Source of the DNA: Anaerolineales bacterium UBA6055
GTDB taxonomy: Bacteria > Chloroflexota > Anaerolineae > Aggregatilineales > Phototrophicaceae
Assembly: GCA_002428985.1 (NCBI GenBank)
Contig: DIYL01000062.1
Span: 266,851 to 330,850 of the forward strand
Direction: 5' to 3'
DNA length: 64,000 nucleotides
The notes beneath the pieces were generated by a model that had not been told where the DNA came from, made no database searches, and was given only the letters and a program-made list of their open reading frames with translations. A program made the position numbers and the translations under genes. Of this stretch, positions 1 through 8,430 are shown one piece after another (position 1 is the first letter of the stretch; each line of letters starts with the position of its first letter).

Positions 1-1399
1 TAACACTCACTTTGTAGAGATCGTCAGCTAACTTTTCGACTTCAGCCGCTTGGATTGTCAATAGCGGGGTTGTCATTGCATGTTTAAGGGTGAACAGACA
101 ATTGGTATGAATTGTATCGAACAGGAAGTTTTTTGCTTCCTCAGATGATGCCATGCTCACAGGTGGTGGATTACGGAATGTATACATGTGTGTCCATCCA
201 CCGATTTCGACAGGTCCAAATTGTGGATGATCAAACTCGCGCCACTCAATAAACCCTTTTCCACCAAGATGCTCATCATTGTAATTAAGCAGTTTAATCT
301 CATCATCAGTCGACCGCGCACCAATTTGGTACTTGGCAGGCACTTCGATACCAGCTGCAAGTTGTGGATTCCACAATTCCGTCGAGAAGGTGATGATGCC
401 AAATTCATCATATGACCACTGCATCTCTGAGCCAACACGCGGTTTATCAGGGTCATTTGTGAATTCTTCGTAGACCGAAATCACTGGATAGCCAGTAAGT
501 TCCGTACCCATCGCGCCAATACGATTGTACACAGCCAGATCAAAACGGGGTAATGTGCTGTCTGGCTCTACAAGCGACGGACGCAAATGTAAGCCACCAT
601 GTGTATGATAGCATTGCATCCCGCTGATATTTGGATGATTCAAGATGAAGTCAGCGACAGCTTTAGTCTCCGGCTCGGATAAGGGCAGTTCACCCGCGCC
701 ATATTGACGGAATTCAGGTCGCCAACCTGCAGGGAAGTTGCGATTTAGATTGCCGTCACGGGGCTTATGAATTTCAAAGTTTACGCCATCCCATTCACCC
801 CGAACTTCTCCTTCGCGGTATAGACGATAATACGGTCCGTTGTTGACCTCGCCGGGTTGACGTTGCACCATCAAGCGTGCGTCATCTTCCGAGACTCGCC
901 ACTCGCCATTGGGGTCTTCGATACGCATCTGCACGATGAGACCATCTCCATCTATATCATGCTGACACAACCCCTTGGTTTGCTCTTCACCTGGTAGATA
1001 ACGACCATTCCCGCACCAGTGGTGTGCAGTTGTTAAGCTAATTTCTGCACCATCAGGGTTAATCCGTGGAACGATGTAAAAGGTCATATTTTCTAGCAAC
1101 CACGTTACATCGGCATTATTGTCATAGTTTGTCAGCAGATACCAGATCGTATACAAGGCTGTGTGAGATGTTGTGACTTCTTCGGCGTGAATATGTGCAT
1201 CAATATAAAACGCGGGTTTACTATCGGGTGTTCCTGTCTCAGGGTTTGTCAAAGTCATAACCCATACGTCACGCCCTTGCCAACTTTTCCCGATGGATTC
1301 TAACGTTGCAAGTTTAGGATAGGCTTCTGCTAATCCTTTTAAGTGGGCTGTCAGGTCGTCATAGACGAAATATTCACCAAAATCTAAATCATATCCCAT
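1..1399 (-). CDS. M14-family zinc carboxypeptidase (3' end cut by window edge)
   Basis: This is an open frame of 466 codons that runs off the left edge, so the C-terminus is missing. It reads as an M14 (carboxypeptidase A-like) metallopeptidase. The zinc motif HxxE is seen at about residues 71-74 (HAEE), preceded by an N-terminal segment ending GKSWQGRDVW, typical of the family. A later CYHTHGG supplies the third zinc histidine, and FSTELWNP is a candidate for the catalytic glutamate. No signal peptide is visible, so a cytoplasmic enzyme trimming peptides or amides is likely. It starts 3 nt after the stop of the upstream amidohydrolase and is probably the last gene seen of the leftward catabolic operon. 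Family identification is firm; the substrate is not known. Confidence 0.88.
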   Translation of the reverse strand, partial: MGYDLDFGEYFVYDDLTAHLKGLAEAYPKLATLESIGKSWQGRDVWVMTLTNPETGTPDSKPAFYIDAHIHAEEVTTSHTALYTIWYLLTNYDNNADVTWLLENMTFYIVPRINPDGAEISLTTAHHWCGNGRYLPGEEQTKGLCQHDIDGDGLIVQMRIEDPNGEWRVSEDDARLMVQRQPGEVNNGPYYRLYREGEVRGEWDGVNFEIHKPRDGNLNRNFPAGWRPEFRQYGAGELPLSEPETKAVADFILNHPNISGMQCYHTHGGLHLRPSLVEPDSTLPRFDLAVYNRIGAMGTELTGYPVISVYEEFTNDPDKPRVGSEMQWSYDEFGIITFSTELWNPQLAAGIEVPAKYQIGARSTDDEIKLLNYNDEHLGGKGFIEWREFDHPQFGPVEIGGWTHMYTFRNPPPVSMASSEEAKNFLFDTIHTNCLFTLKHAMTTPLLTIQAAEVEKLADDLYKVSV

Positions 1400-1402
1400 C
1401 GT

Positions 1403-2806
1403 CTAAAACTCCTTACTGACATTTGCAGGATCTGGACGTACAAATTTACCATCACCAGATTCACCTAAAATTTCACCATCTTTAAAGATTGTCTTACCGC
1501 TCACAATGGTTTGATTGACTTTGCCCTTAAATGTCATGCCTTCATAGAGCTTGTCACATTCTTTGGCTTGACTGAACAACATATCTTTATGAATCGTTGT
1601 CTCGTCATTTGGATCGAAGATCACAATGTCAGCAATTGCATTTACGCCGATACGACCACGATCGGGATATACGCCGAAACGTTTTGCACCATTGGTACAA
1701 ACTAAGTCAATTGCTCTATTAATGCTCATACGCCCAGTTAGTGCTTCATTCATCACACCGAGGAGCAACTCTTCAACACCAGGGGCACCGGGTGGGGTCG
1801 CCCAAATATCGGTGCGGGCACGTTCTTTTTCCTCGACTGTAAATGGCGAATGATCGGTTGTCACTGCCATGACCGAGCCATCGGCTAATGCTTCCCACAA
1901 TGCATCTTGATCTTCTTGCTTGCGCAGAGGTGGGTTGATCTTGGCATAAGGTCCAACACGCTCTAAATCGTCTTCTGTGAAGAACAAGTAGTGTGGGCAG
2001 GTTTCTGCCGTTGCTGTTGATCCTGTTGCTTTGAAGCGTTTGAATACTTCAAGAGGTTCTTTGGCACTCAGATGGGCGATGTGTAGGTTGGCATCAATTT
2101 CTTCATTGAGTGTCAACAGGGTAGCGATGGCTAATGCTTCTACGTGTGGCGGGCGTGATTCACCATGCGCTGGTACATCGTTACGTCCTGCTTTGACAAG
2201 TTGCTCAGTGTGCCATTCCAGCAGTTGATTATTTTCCGCATGAATTACACACACTAAACCTGTATCCGCTACCAATTTCAAGGCCTGATACAAGTCTTGT
2301 ACATCTGGCAGACATAGCCCTTCAAATTCGTCATCACGTCCTTTAGGGGCGGATGTCATAAAAATTTTGAAAGCAATTGCGCCTTCGTTAACCATGTCTT
2401 CGATTTCGGCAGGATCAAGTAGACCGGGTGCAGCGAACAGGCCAAAGTTCACATAGCTATCTTTTTGTGCTAGTTCCTTGCGCATCCGGAAGATGTCACC
2501 TGTCGCACAACAAGGCTTAGAAATTGGCATTTCAAAAATTGTTGTTACGCCACCAGCTGCCGCGGCTCGTGTTTCCGTTGCAAAGTCACCACGTTGCGGG
2601 TAGGCGGGTGCGCGACAATGGAAATGAATGTCAATTGCACCGGGTAGAACAAGTTTATCTGTTGCATCAATTGTGTTAGTTGCTGTAATGCCCTCGGATG
2701 AATCGGTCAAAACAACAATCCTATCGTCTCGAATGCCAACATCAAGGCGGGCAATGCCTGTCTCTAACACGACCTGACCATTGGTAATTAACGTATCTAC
2801 ATTCAC
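1403..2806 (-). CDS. Cyclic amidohydrolase (hydantoinase / allantoinase / dihydroorotase family)
   Basis: The protein has 467 residues, a normal length for D-hydantoinase or allantoinase. It hydrolyses a cyclic amide bond in a binuclear-metal TIM barrel. Visible metal ligands are H61 and H63 (DIHFH), K147 (AFKIF, the lysine that is carbamylated in this family), H189 (VIHAEN), H245 (HIAHLS) and D318 (TTDHSPF). It lies between an M20 hydrolase and an M14 carboxypeptidase in a leftward operon, which fits ring opening followed by deacylation or decarbamoylation. True biosynthetic dihydroorotase is less likely because no pyrimidine genes are nearby. The exact substrate (hydantoin, allantoin or another ureide) cannot be read from the sequence. 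Confidence 0.88.
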   Translation of the reverse strand: MNVDTLITNGQVVLETGIARLDVGIRDDRIVVLTDSSEGITATNTIDATDKLVLPGAIDIHFHCRAPAYPQRGDFATETRAAAAGGVTTIFEMPISKPCCATGDIFRMRKELAQKDSYVNFGLFAAPGLLDPAEIEDMVNEGAIAFKIFMTSAPKGRDDEFEGLCLPDVQDLYQALKLVADTGLVCVIHAENNQLLEWHTEQLVKAGRNDVPAHGESRPPHVEALAIATLLTLNEEIDANLHIAHLSAKEPLEVFKRFKATGSTATAETCPHYLFFTEDDLERVGPYAKINPPLRKQEDQDALWEALADGSVMAVTTDHSPFTVEEKERARTDIWATPPGAPGVEELLLGVMNEALTGRMSINRAIDLVCTNGAKRFGVYPDRGRIGVNAIADIVIFDPNDETTIHKDMLFSQAKECDKLYEGMTFKGKVNQTIVSGKTIFKDGEILGESGDGKFVRPDPANVSKEF

Positions 2807-2882
2807 AATCTAGCCCTTCAGCCATCTCAATAAAATTTATATTCGTTATTTTGTAGAGCAGTATCTCCACAATGTTCTTATA

Positions 2883-4031
2883 CTACTTATAAATTGTCTT
2901 CTTCACAAAGTCGAGCAAAATATCTGTTGTGGCTTGATAATCATCTAACCGAACATGCTCATCAAATGCATGCGCGACTTCATAACTGCCCGGCCCAAAA
3001 ATAATCATGTCACCCTTTGCCAAATCCATTAGATGCTTGGCATCACTGCCCGGTAGATAACCTATAGGTCCCGGTTCATCATCTAAAATATCACGCACAC
3101 TTTGCAAAAATGCCTGCGATAAATCGCTATCAAGTGGCGAATCGAACCAGCTGGAGAAAATCCACTGGTCAACAGTTGCTTGCGCGGGATTAACATCGAC
3201 TGATTCAACTACGTGACGTAATTCCGATTGCACGACTTCGGGAATTTCACGCGGAATCATGCGACGGTCAATTTTAATGACACAAGTATCGGGCACAGCA
3301 TTAGCGGTGCTACCACCCTGTATCACACCGACATTACAGGTTGGAAATCCGACAATCGGATGTACCCGTTTTGCCAGTTCATTGTGATAGCCTTCAAGTG
3401 CCAACACAATTTTAGCCATGGCGCTAATGGCGTTAATCCCTCGATTGGGGTTGGTCGCATGAACTGATTTGCCTGTGGTTGTGACGGTACAACGCATCAC
3501 ACCTTTGTGGGCAGTCGCGACTTTATTTGCAGTTTGTTCGCCAACGACAATGAAATCACACTCAGGTAAGTGTCCGTTTTCAGCCATCCACTTTGTACCG
3601 AGTTGACCGCCGACTTCCTCTTCGGCAGCCGCAACCAAAACAAGTGTACCGTTGAGTGTCTCTTGCTTCGATGCTTCGATCATTGTCAACATCATCGAAG
3701 CTAATGGTGCTTTATCATCGATACTACCTTTACCATATAACGCACCATCTTTAACAACAGCCGCATATGGGTCAACGCTCCATTTACTGGCTTCGCTATC
3801 TGCGATGGGAACTGTATCGATGTGCGCATGAAGCATAATCACAGGCGCACCATCACCTAAGGTTGCGACAACATTGATTGCTTCTGGTTTTTCATCTGGC
3901 GCAGGCATTCTTACATCACAGCCAATATTGCGCATAGATTCAGCAATAAAGTTAGCGATGTCAACAGTATCGCCGGGTGGGTTAGGCGATGGGATCTGCA
4001 CCAACTTTTGTAAAAGTTCGACACTATCCAC
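2883..4031 (-). CDS. M20-family metallohydrolase (ArgE/DapE/carboxypeptidase G2 type)
   Basis: The 382-residue protein is a dinuclear zinc hydrolase that cleaves N-acyl or N-carbamoyl amino acids or dipeptides. Motifs seen: HAHID (H70, D72), GKGSIDDKAP (metal Asp near 105) and the catalytic EEVGG at about 138-142. The listed start is a GTG (reverse strand) overlapping the TAG stop of a 9-codon reading frame (TAGTG), which itself has an AGTGAGG ribosome site; initiation by translational coupling is therefore likely. In context with the hydantoinase-type enzyme, an N-carbamoyl- or N-acyl-amino-acid amidohydrolase role is a reasonable inference. A dipeptidase is the alternative. Confidence 0.87.
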   Translation of the reverse strand: MDSVELLQKLVQIPSPNPPGDTVDIANFIAESMRNIGCDVRMPAPDEKPEAINVVATLGDGAPVIMLHAHIDTVPIADSEASKWSVDPYAAVVKDGALYGKGSIDDKAPLASMMLTMIEASKQETLNGTLVLVAAAEEEVGGQLGTKWMAENGHLPECDFIVVGEQTANKVATAHKGVMRCTVTTTGKSVHATNPNRGINAISAMAKIVLALEGYHNELAKRVHPIVGFPTCNVGVIQGGSTANAVPDTCVIKIDRRMIPREIPEVVQSELRHVVESVDVNPAQATVDQWIFSSWFDSPLDSDLSQAFLQSVRDILDDEPGPIGYLPGSDAKHLMDLAKGDMIIFGPGSYEVAHAFDEHVRLDDYQATTDILLDFVKKTIYK

Positions 4032-4062
4032 TAGAGTTTGCCTTCTGTTAATGTTGCCATGT

Positions 4063-5247
4063 TTACCTCACTCGATAGTTGTTGACGACCGTTTCCATAC
4101 GTTGGAGTGCTTCACGGATTTTATCGGTTGATTGCAAGATACTAATGCGTAAATAGCCACCCCATTGTTCACCGAAGCCAGTACCGGGGAAGATCAGAAT
4201 TTTGCCTTCTTTCAACAATAGATACGACAGTTCGGTCGCATGAATGCCAGTTGATGAGCTATTTGTCCATAAGAAGAATGCACCACGCGGATCACTGTAA
4301 TCCAAGCCCATCGCGGTTAAGTCATCCATCATCACCTGACGACGCTCGGCATAAATTGCTCGAAACCCCTCAATTGCTTCTTTTTGCTGTGCCCCTGTTA
4401 TCGCGTTCAATGCCGCCACTTGCGAGACACCTGCTGCCGAACCTGAAGTCACCGCTTTGATCTTAATCATGCCATTGATGAAGTCCTTTGGTGCAGCCAC
4501 ATAGCCTACACGTAAGCCTGTCATCGCATAGGCTTTGGAGAACCCATTGAGTGTAATTGTCCGAGATTCCATGCCGGGTACAGACGCTATGCTGAAATGC
4601 TCCCAGTCGTCGTAGACAAACTTTTCGTAAATCTCATCGGAGATGACAATTAAATTATGTTTAATCGCGATTTGTGCAATTTCTTCCAGACGCTTGCGGG
4701 TGACAATGCCACCTGTCGGGTTACTCGGTGTGACAATCAGCAAGGCTTTGGTTTTGTCAGTGATAGCTTCCTCAACAGCTTCGGGACGCAGGTTAAACGC
4801 GTCCTCATGATCTGTTGGGATCATGACCATTTTCCCGCCAGCACTCTCAATGGCTTGATCGTATGATGTGTAGCGTGGGTCGGGAACCAGCACCTCATCA
4901 CCGGGGTTGAGCAAGACCTGCATCAACAAAAACACGCCCTCTTGACCGCCGGTTGTAATAATCACGTTATCGCTATCAACTGCTAAACCGTTTTCGCGTT
5001 TCAGCTTATCAGCAACTGCCGAGCGTAGTTCTGGTAAGCCTGCAACAGGGGAGACAGGGATTTTGTTCTGACGGATTGCTTCTTGTGTTGCCTCGATAAT
5101 ATATGACGGTGTGTCCAAATCTGGATCACCGCGTCCAAGCGCGATCACATCGGGGTGGGTTGCCATTTCCATTAAGGCATAGCGGAGGGCTGTACCATCA
5201 TGGGCGACTTTACGGATTTCTTCCGGGATATTCGGGTTGTTTATCAT
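4063..5247 (-). CDS. PLP-dependent aminotransferase, class I/II
   Basis: This fold-type I aminotransferase has 394 residues from the chosen ATG. The start at 5247 forms an ATGA overlap with the stop of the upstream gene; a start five codons earlier is possible. Seen: NPTG with its cofactor-contacting Asn at about 176, SDEIY with the pyridine-binding Asp at about 204, and FSKAYAMTGLRVGY carrying the PLP Lys at about 238. The C-terminal YLRISI holds the substrate-carboxylate Arg. It should convert an amino acid released in this pathway to its 2-oxo acid. The neighbour just upstream is a shortened paralogue-like protein without the lysine, which suggests the two proteins may work together. Amino-acid specificity is unknown. 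Confidence 0.92.
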   Translation of the reverse strand: MINNPNIPEEIRKVAHDGTALRYALMEMATHPDVIALGRGDPDLDTPSYIIEATQEAIRQNKIPVSPVAGLPELRSAVADKLKRENGLAVDSDNVIITTGGQEGVFLLMQVLLNPGDEVLVPDPRYTSYDQAIESAGGKMVMIPTDHEDAFNLRPEAVEEAITDKTKALLIVTPSNPTGGIVTRKRLEEIAQIAIKHNLIVISDEIYEKFVYDDWEHFSIASVPGMESRTITLNGFSKAYAMTGLRVGYVAAPKDFINGMIKIKAVTSGSAAGVSQVAALNAITGAQQKEAIEGFRAIYAERRQVMMDDLTAMGLDYSDPRGAFFLWTNSSSTGIHATELSYLLLKEGKILIFPGTGFGEQWGGYLRISILQSTDKIREALQRMETVVNNYRVR

Positions 5248-5945
5248 TCGCCACTCACCCATTCATTGACTGCCCACTGTGAAATTGATGGTGAGCAGAT
5301 GGTCATACTCTGTTTAAAGGCACGGAGTTGATTGGCCTTTTCACTGCCAGCCATCCAGCCGATACGCCAGCCGGGTAATACATTCTCAGTGTCACTGATT
5401 GTGACAACACGAGAAGCCCATGTTGCATCTTGTGCAGGATTTGTTTCTGCACTTGCATGGGAGGCATCCCAAACAACCCAACAGGTTTCAGGATTGGCTT
5501 TTTCCAGCACAGCATCGATTGTGTCCTGTGAATCAGCCCCCGTGAGATAAATCAACGTCCCATTAGCAATCTCATCGACTGCATAAACTAGCGGTACATC
5601 TTTGATTGCGACTGCGCCGTGTAATTGAGAGGCATCACCTGCAACATAGACATTGGTCTCTGCCAGCACCATTACACAGGCAAAAATAGCTTCTACAACG
5701 CTACAAGTAATCGTAACTTCATCTTTGTCGATGCTCAGGTTGTAGGTTGTGTTGAGATTATTCGCAACCCACTCTCTTAGAGGCACAATGCCGGGGCGGT
5801 TAGTGTAATGCGTCTTTCCATCTGCCAACGCTTGAATTGCACCGTCTTTTGCAGATTGTGGTATCTCGTAGTCGACAGGGGTGAATGTTGGCAACTCTAA
5901 TTTACTGACACGGTCTGCCAGTGGGTGGGATAATGTGTCTGTCAT
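5244..5945 (-). CDS. Truncated aminotransferase-like protein lacking the PLP lysine
   Basis: The 233-residue product resembles the large domain of class I aminotransferases but is about 160 residues short and has no C-terminal small domain. The segment ISDTENVLPGWRIGW aligns by eye with the usual SFSK-x5-GxRxG; the position of the PLP lysine is Thr186. The NPTG motif is replaced by LTGADS, while the Asp that contacts the pyridine nitrogen appears kept (VVWDAS, D160). The reading frame is clean, has good coding character and is translationally coupled on both sides (4-nt overlaps), so it does not look like a decaying pseudogene. I infer a non-catalytic binding or regulatory partner of the next gene's aminotransferase; a diverged lyase is an alternative. 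Confidence 0.75.
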   Translation of the reverse strand: MTDTLSHPLADRVSKLELPTFTPVDYEIPQSAKDGAIQALADGKTHYTNRPGIVPLREWVANNLNTTYNLSIDKDEVTITCSVVEAIFACVMVLAETNVYVAGDASQLHGAVAIKDVPLVYAVDEIANGTLIYLTGADSQDTIDAVLEKANPETCWVVWDASHASAETNPAQDATWASRVVTISDTENVLPGWRIGWMAGSEKANQLRAFKQSMTICSPSISQWAVNEWVSGE

Positions 5946-7009
5946 GTAATCTCCTCACGTTCAAATGGAAAGTTGATACCGAGGGTGTCAGCGAGGTCTT
6001 TGAGTTCATCAAACACTGTCGCATCCAGTTTTGCACCTGTTTCACGGTAGCCTGTTTCACGGCGGTAATCAATCTCACCGGGTACGAGAATCTCGTCAAA
6101 ATCAGGGCGTAACGCCGATGATTTAATTTCAGCGATGAAGTCATCCATGCGTGATTTAAACGCGTCTACAGGCATGAACCACTCAATATCAATTGCGATG
6201 AAAGTATGCGCCACATCTTGCTTGGCTTTGTCAGCATACGGGGTTACACCAAATGCACCACCACTGATCACACCAGTTAAGACATCGGTGAGCATCGCTA
6301 GTCCATAACCTTTGTATTGACCGATGCCGAGTAGAGCACCTGCCATAGCTGCTGTCGGATCATCGGTTTCATGTCCATCAGGGGTTAGTGCCCAATCTAG
6401 TGGCATCTTTTTGCCTTCACGCTCATACCAGCGCATCATACCTTTACCAGCAGTTGTAATCGCGAAATCAAGTACAACAGGGAAGTCACCACCTGTCGGG
6501 GCAACAATCCCCCAAGGATTTGTGCCAACGCGTCCTTCACTTCCACCCCACGGTGCCATTTCAGGTCCAGCATTAGTAATCGCAATGCCGATACAATCAT
6601 GTTCGAGGGCTAGTCTTGCTGGTACTGCTGATGATCCATAGTGAGTACTGTTTTTAACAATCACCGTACCGATGCCACTAATTTTAGCTTTTTTGATTGC
6701 TAGTTCCATTGACTTTTGAGCAATAACTGAACCAAGCCCGATGTTGCCGTCAACAAGTGCGAGAGCAGGGGATTCCTTGATAATTTCAAATTCAGCACCG
6801 GGAATAATCCATCCCTTGCTGATCCGTTCATGATAAGTCGGTAAGCGACGCACCCCTTGTCCTTGACCGGGCAAACACCGTAACTCACTCTCCATGAGAC
6901 CACGTGAACAACGGCGAGCCTCGTCTTCGGATGTGCCCATCGCTTGAAATGCGTCAATGCAAAACTGCCACAACGCATCGACAGGCACGCGGATTAAGGT
7001 AATCCCCAT
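5942..7009 (-). CDS. Ldh-family NAD(P)H-dependent oxidoreductase (malate/L-lactate dehydrogenase type 2)
   Basis: The 355-residue protein belongs to the YlbC/AllD/malate-L-lactate dehydrogenase superfamily, which reduces 2-oxo acids to 2-hydroxy acids (or the reverse) with NAD(P)H. Characteristic stretches are SELRCLPGQGQGVRRLP near the N-terminus, KNSTHYGSSAVPARLA, GTNPWGIVAPTG and the C-terminal LVPGEIDYRRE. The conserved histidine of the HYG motif is present. Its stop overlaps the start of the next gene by 4 nt (ATGA). Members of this family include ureidoglycolate dehydrogenase, which is noteworthy beside an allantoinase-like enzyme, but the specificity could equally be for the keto acid made by the neighbouring aminotransferase. 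Confidence 0.88.
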   Translation of the reverse strand: MGITLIRVPVDALWQFCIDAFQAMGTSEDEARRCSRGLMESELRCLPGQGQGVRRLPTYHERISKGWIIPGAEFEIIKESPALALVDGNIGLGSVIAQKSMELAIKKAKISGIGTVIVKNSTHYGSSAVPARLALEHDCIGIAITNAGPEMAPWGGSEGRVGTNPWGIVAPTGGDFPVVLDFAITTAGKGMMRWYEREGKKMPLDWALTPDGHETDDPTAAMAGALLGIGQYKGYGLAMLTDVLTGVISGGAFGVTPYADKAKQDVAHTFIAIDIEWFMPVDAFKSRMDDFIAEIKSSALRPDFDEILVPGEIDYRRETGYRETGAKLDATVFDELKDLADTLGINFPFEREEIT

Positions 7010-7011
7010 GC

Positions 7012-7476
7012 TTAAATGCCTTTCACGGATTTGTATTCTTCAAGTTCTTCTGGCGTGTAAACTTGCATCAATTCAAGCTCAACCCCACCAGCTTCTTGTT
7101 CTAAGAATGCAACCCATCCTTCAGGATGAACATGGCTACCTTTGACTTTACAGGCAGCACATTCTTTTAGCGTTGCGCCTTTTGCTTGGGCTTCTTCAAG
7201 TGCTTGGTCGATATTGGGCACAGCATAGCAAATGTGATGTAAACCCTCGTATCCACGCTCTTTAATCCATGCATCAAAACGTCCGCCTTCATCCAATGAC
7301 TGGCAGAGCTGATACTCAACATCACCAACATTGAAAATTGCTACGCGGTTACGTGATTTTTCGTAGTCGTGAATTTCGGCATCCAATGCTACACCGAGTA
7401 AATCCTGATAGGTCTTGAGAGCTGCCTTGGCATCGTTCACCGCAAATGCCATATGTTTAATGTATCGTCCGTCCAT
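7012..7476 (-). CDS. VOC-family (glyoxalase / methylmalonyl-CoA epimerase-like) protein
   Basis: The 154-residue protein has a single VOC module with two beta-alpha-beta-beta-beta halves. IKHMAFAVNDAKAALKTYQDLLGV opens the fold (His near residue 5) and GLHHICYAVPNIDQALEEA opens the second half (metal His-type position), ending in GGVELELMQV with the usual Glu. This pattern most resembles methylmalonyl-CoA epimerase. The start chosen is the ATG at 7476 because it is preceded by GGAGGA at a 4-nt spacing; an upstream extension of 19 codons has no such support. Its position beside the Ldh-type dehydrogenase suggests a role in isomerising or cleaving a pathway intermediate; the chemistry is not determinable here. 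Confidence 0.8.
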   Translation of the reverse strand: MDGRYIKHMAFAVNDAKAALKTYQDLLGVALDAEIHDYEKSRNRVAIFNVGDVEYQLCQSLDEGGRFDAWIKERGYEGLHHICYAVPNIDQALEEAQAKGATLKECAACKVKGSHVHPEGWVAFLEQEAGGVELELMQVYTPEELEEYKSVKGI

Positions 7477-7548
7477 TTGTTCCTCCATATACTTGTATAA
7501 ACCATGTAGGGAACAGGCATGTCTGATCCCCACAAATTTCGTGATGTT

Positions 7549-8430
7549 TTAATCTTCTAAATTGAATAGGTCTTTCAAATTCACGCCCTCGGTGACTTTG
7601 GGTTCAATCGTCGACTCTGCTGATGTCATCAACAAAGTGACACCCGGCCCATAACCTGCACGTGGGCTATCTGTCTGACCAATAACACCGATGCCTACTG
7701 CGCCACGCAAGAAGCCATGATTCCAACTGCTATCATAATCTTGTAATGCAACGACATCACCAAGTTTCAAATCGTCGAGTCCTGCTTTGGTCAGTTCTTT
7801 TTTATCGACAGTTTGGATGTGTAATGAACCGCCTTCACTAGTTAACCCTGCACCTGCACCCAATAGGTGAGGTGGTACAACACCAACCACTGGTACACTC
7901 AATTTGCCGTCGTCAGTTGTGGTAACTTCAAGTTTATCAATCAATTCCGGAGAGCAACTTTTGATTTTCACTGCGGGGTGGTCATCTAATTTCAAGCCAA
8001 CACCCTTGGCTTTAATCACAATTTTGTCACCGATCGCCATTTTTTCACGGATAGCTTTCGGGAAATGGATAATCACTTGTTCCGAGAAACGACCCGATTT
8101 GCCTGTGACAACCCCACGTTCGCCCTTAGCATTGCCTGTCATCACAATTGCTGTATTACCAACACAAGAGAAAATATTAAGTCCACGATTTCCCCGGTCA
8201 TCTTTCATGCTGACACTAATACCGGGATGAATACAATCGCCGAGCCAACCAAAAACTGAATCACCAACCGACACGTTATATACAATGCCACCCCAAGTCG
8301 GGAGCAAGAATGCCCGTCCTTCGCTATCAAGGCGGTAGGGTTCTGCTGGTAAACCAGGGAAACCCGGTGATGCGATATGTCCCATCACCGATACGCTTAC
8401 AATTTTGTCTACATTCGTTTTTACGCCCAT
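7549..8430 (-). CDS. DUF4438 family protein (copy 2)
   Basis: The 293-residue protein resembles DUF4438 proteins. Landmarks are VMGHIASPGFPG near the N-terminus, GGIVYNVSVGD, HPGIS, a CVGN turn, KSCSPELID in the middle and RAGYGPGVTLLMTSA near the C-terminus. It has no signal peptide or membrane span. It is a paralogue of the gene immediately upstream, sharing the order of these landmarks (GDIAQPG, GGVVYNARVGD, EPGVS, CMGN, KKCSPELID, IGHGPGILALMACPE). The two frames overlap by 10 nt, implying coupled synthesis and possibly a hetero-oligomer. I know of no biochemical function for the family; structural genomics models exist, to my memory. Confidence 0.75.
   Translation of the reverse strand: MGVKTNVDKIVSVSVMGHIASPGFPGLPAEPYRLDSEGRAFLLPTWGGIVYNVSVGDSVFGWLGDCIHPGISVSMKDDRGNRGLNIFSCVGNTAIVMTGNAKGERGVVTGKSGRFSEQVIIHFPKAIREKMAIGDKIVIKAKGVGLKLDDHPAVKIKSCSPELIDKLEVTTTDDGKLSVPVVGVVPPHLLGAGAGLTSEGGSLHIQTVDKKELTKAGLDDLKLGDVVALQDYDSSWNHGFLRGAVGIGVIGQTDSPRAGYGPGVTLLMTSAESTIEPKVTEGVNLKDLFNLED

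Noticed and set aside
7477..7533. 19-codon extension of the VOC protein
   Set aside because: GGAGGA directly before the inner ATG marks the real start, and the VOC fold begins there.
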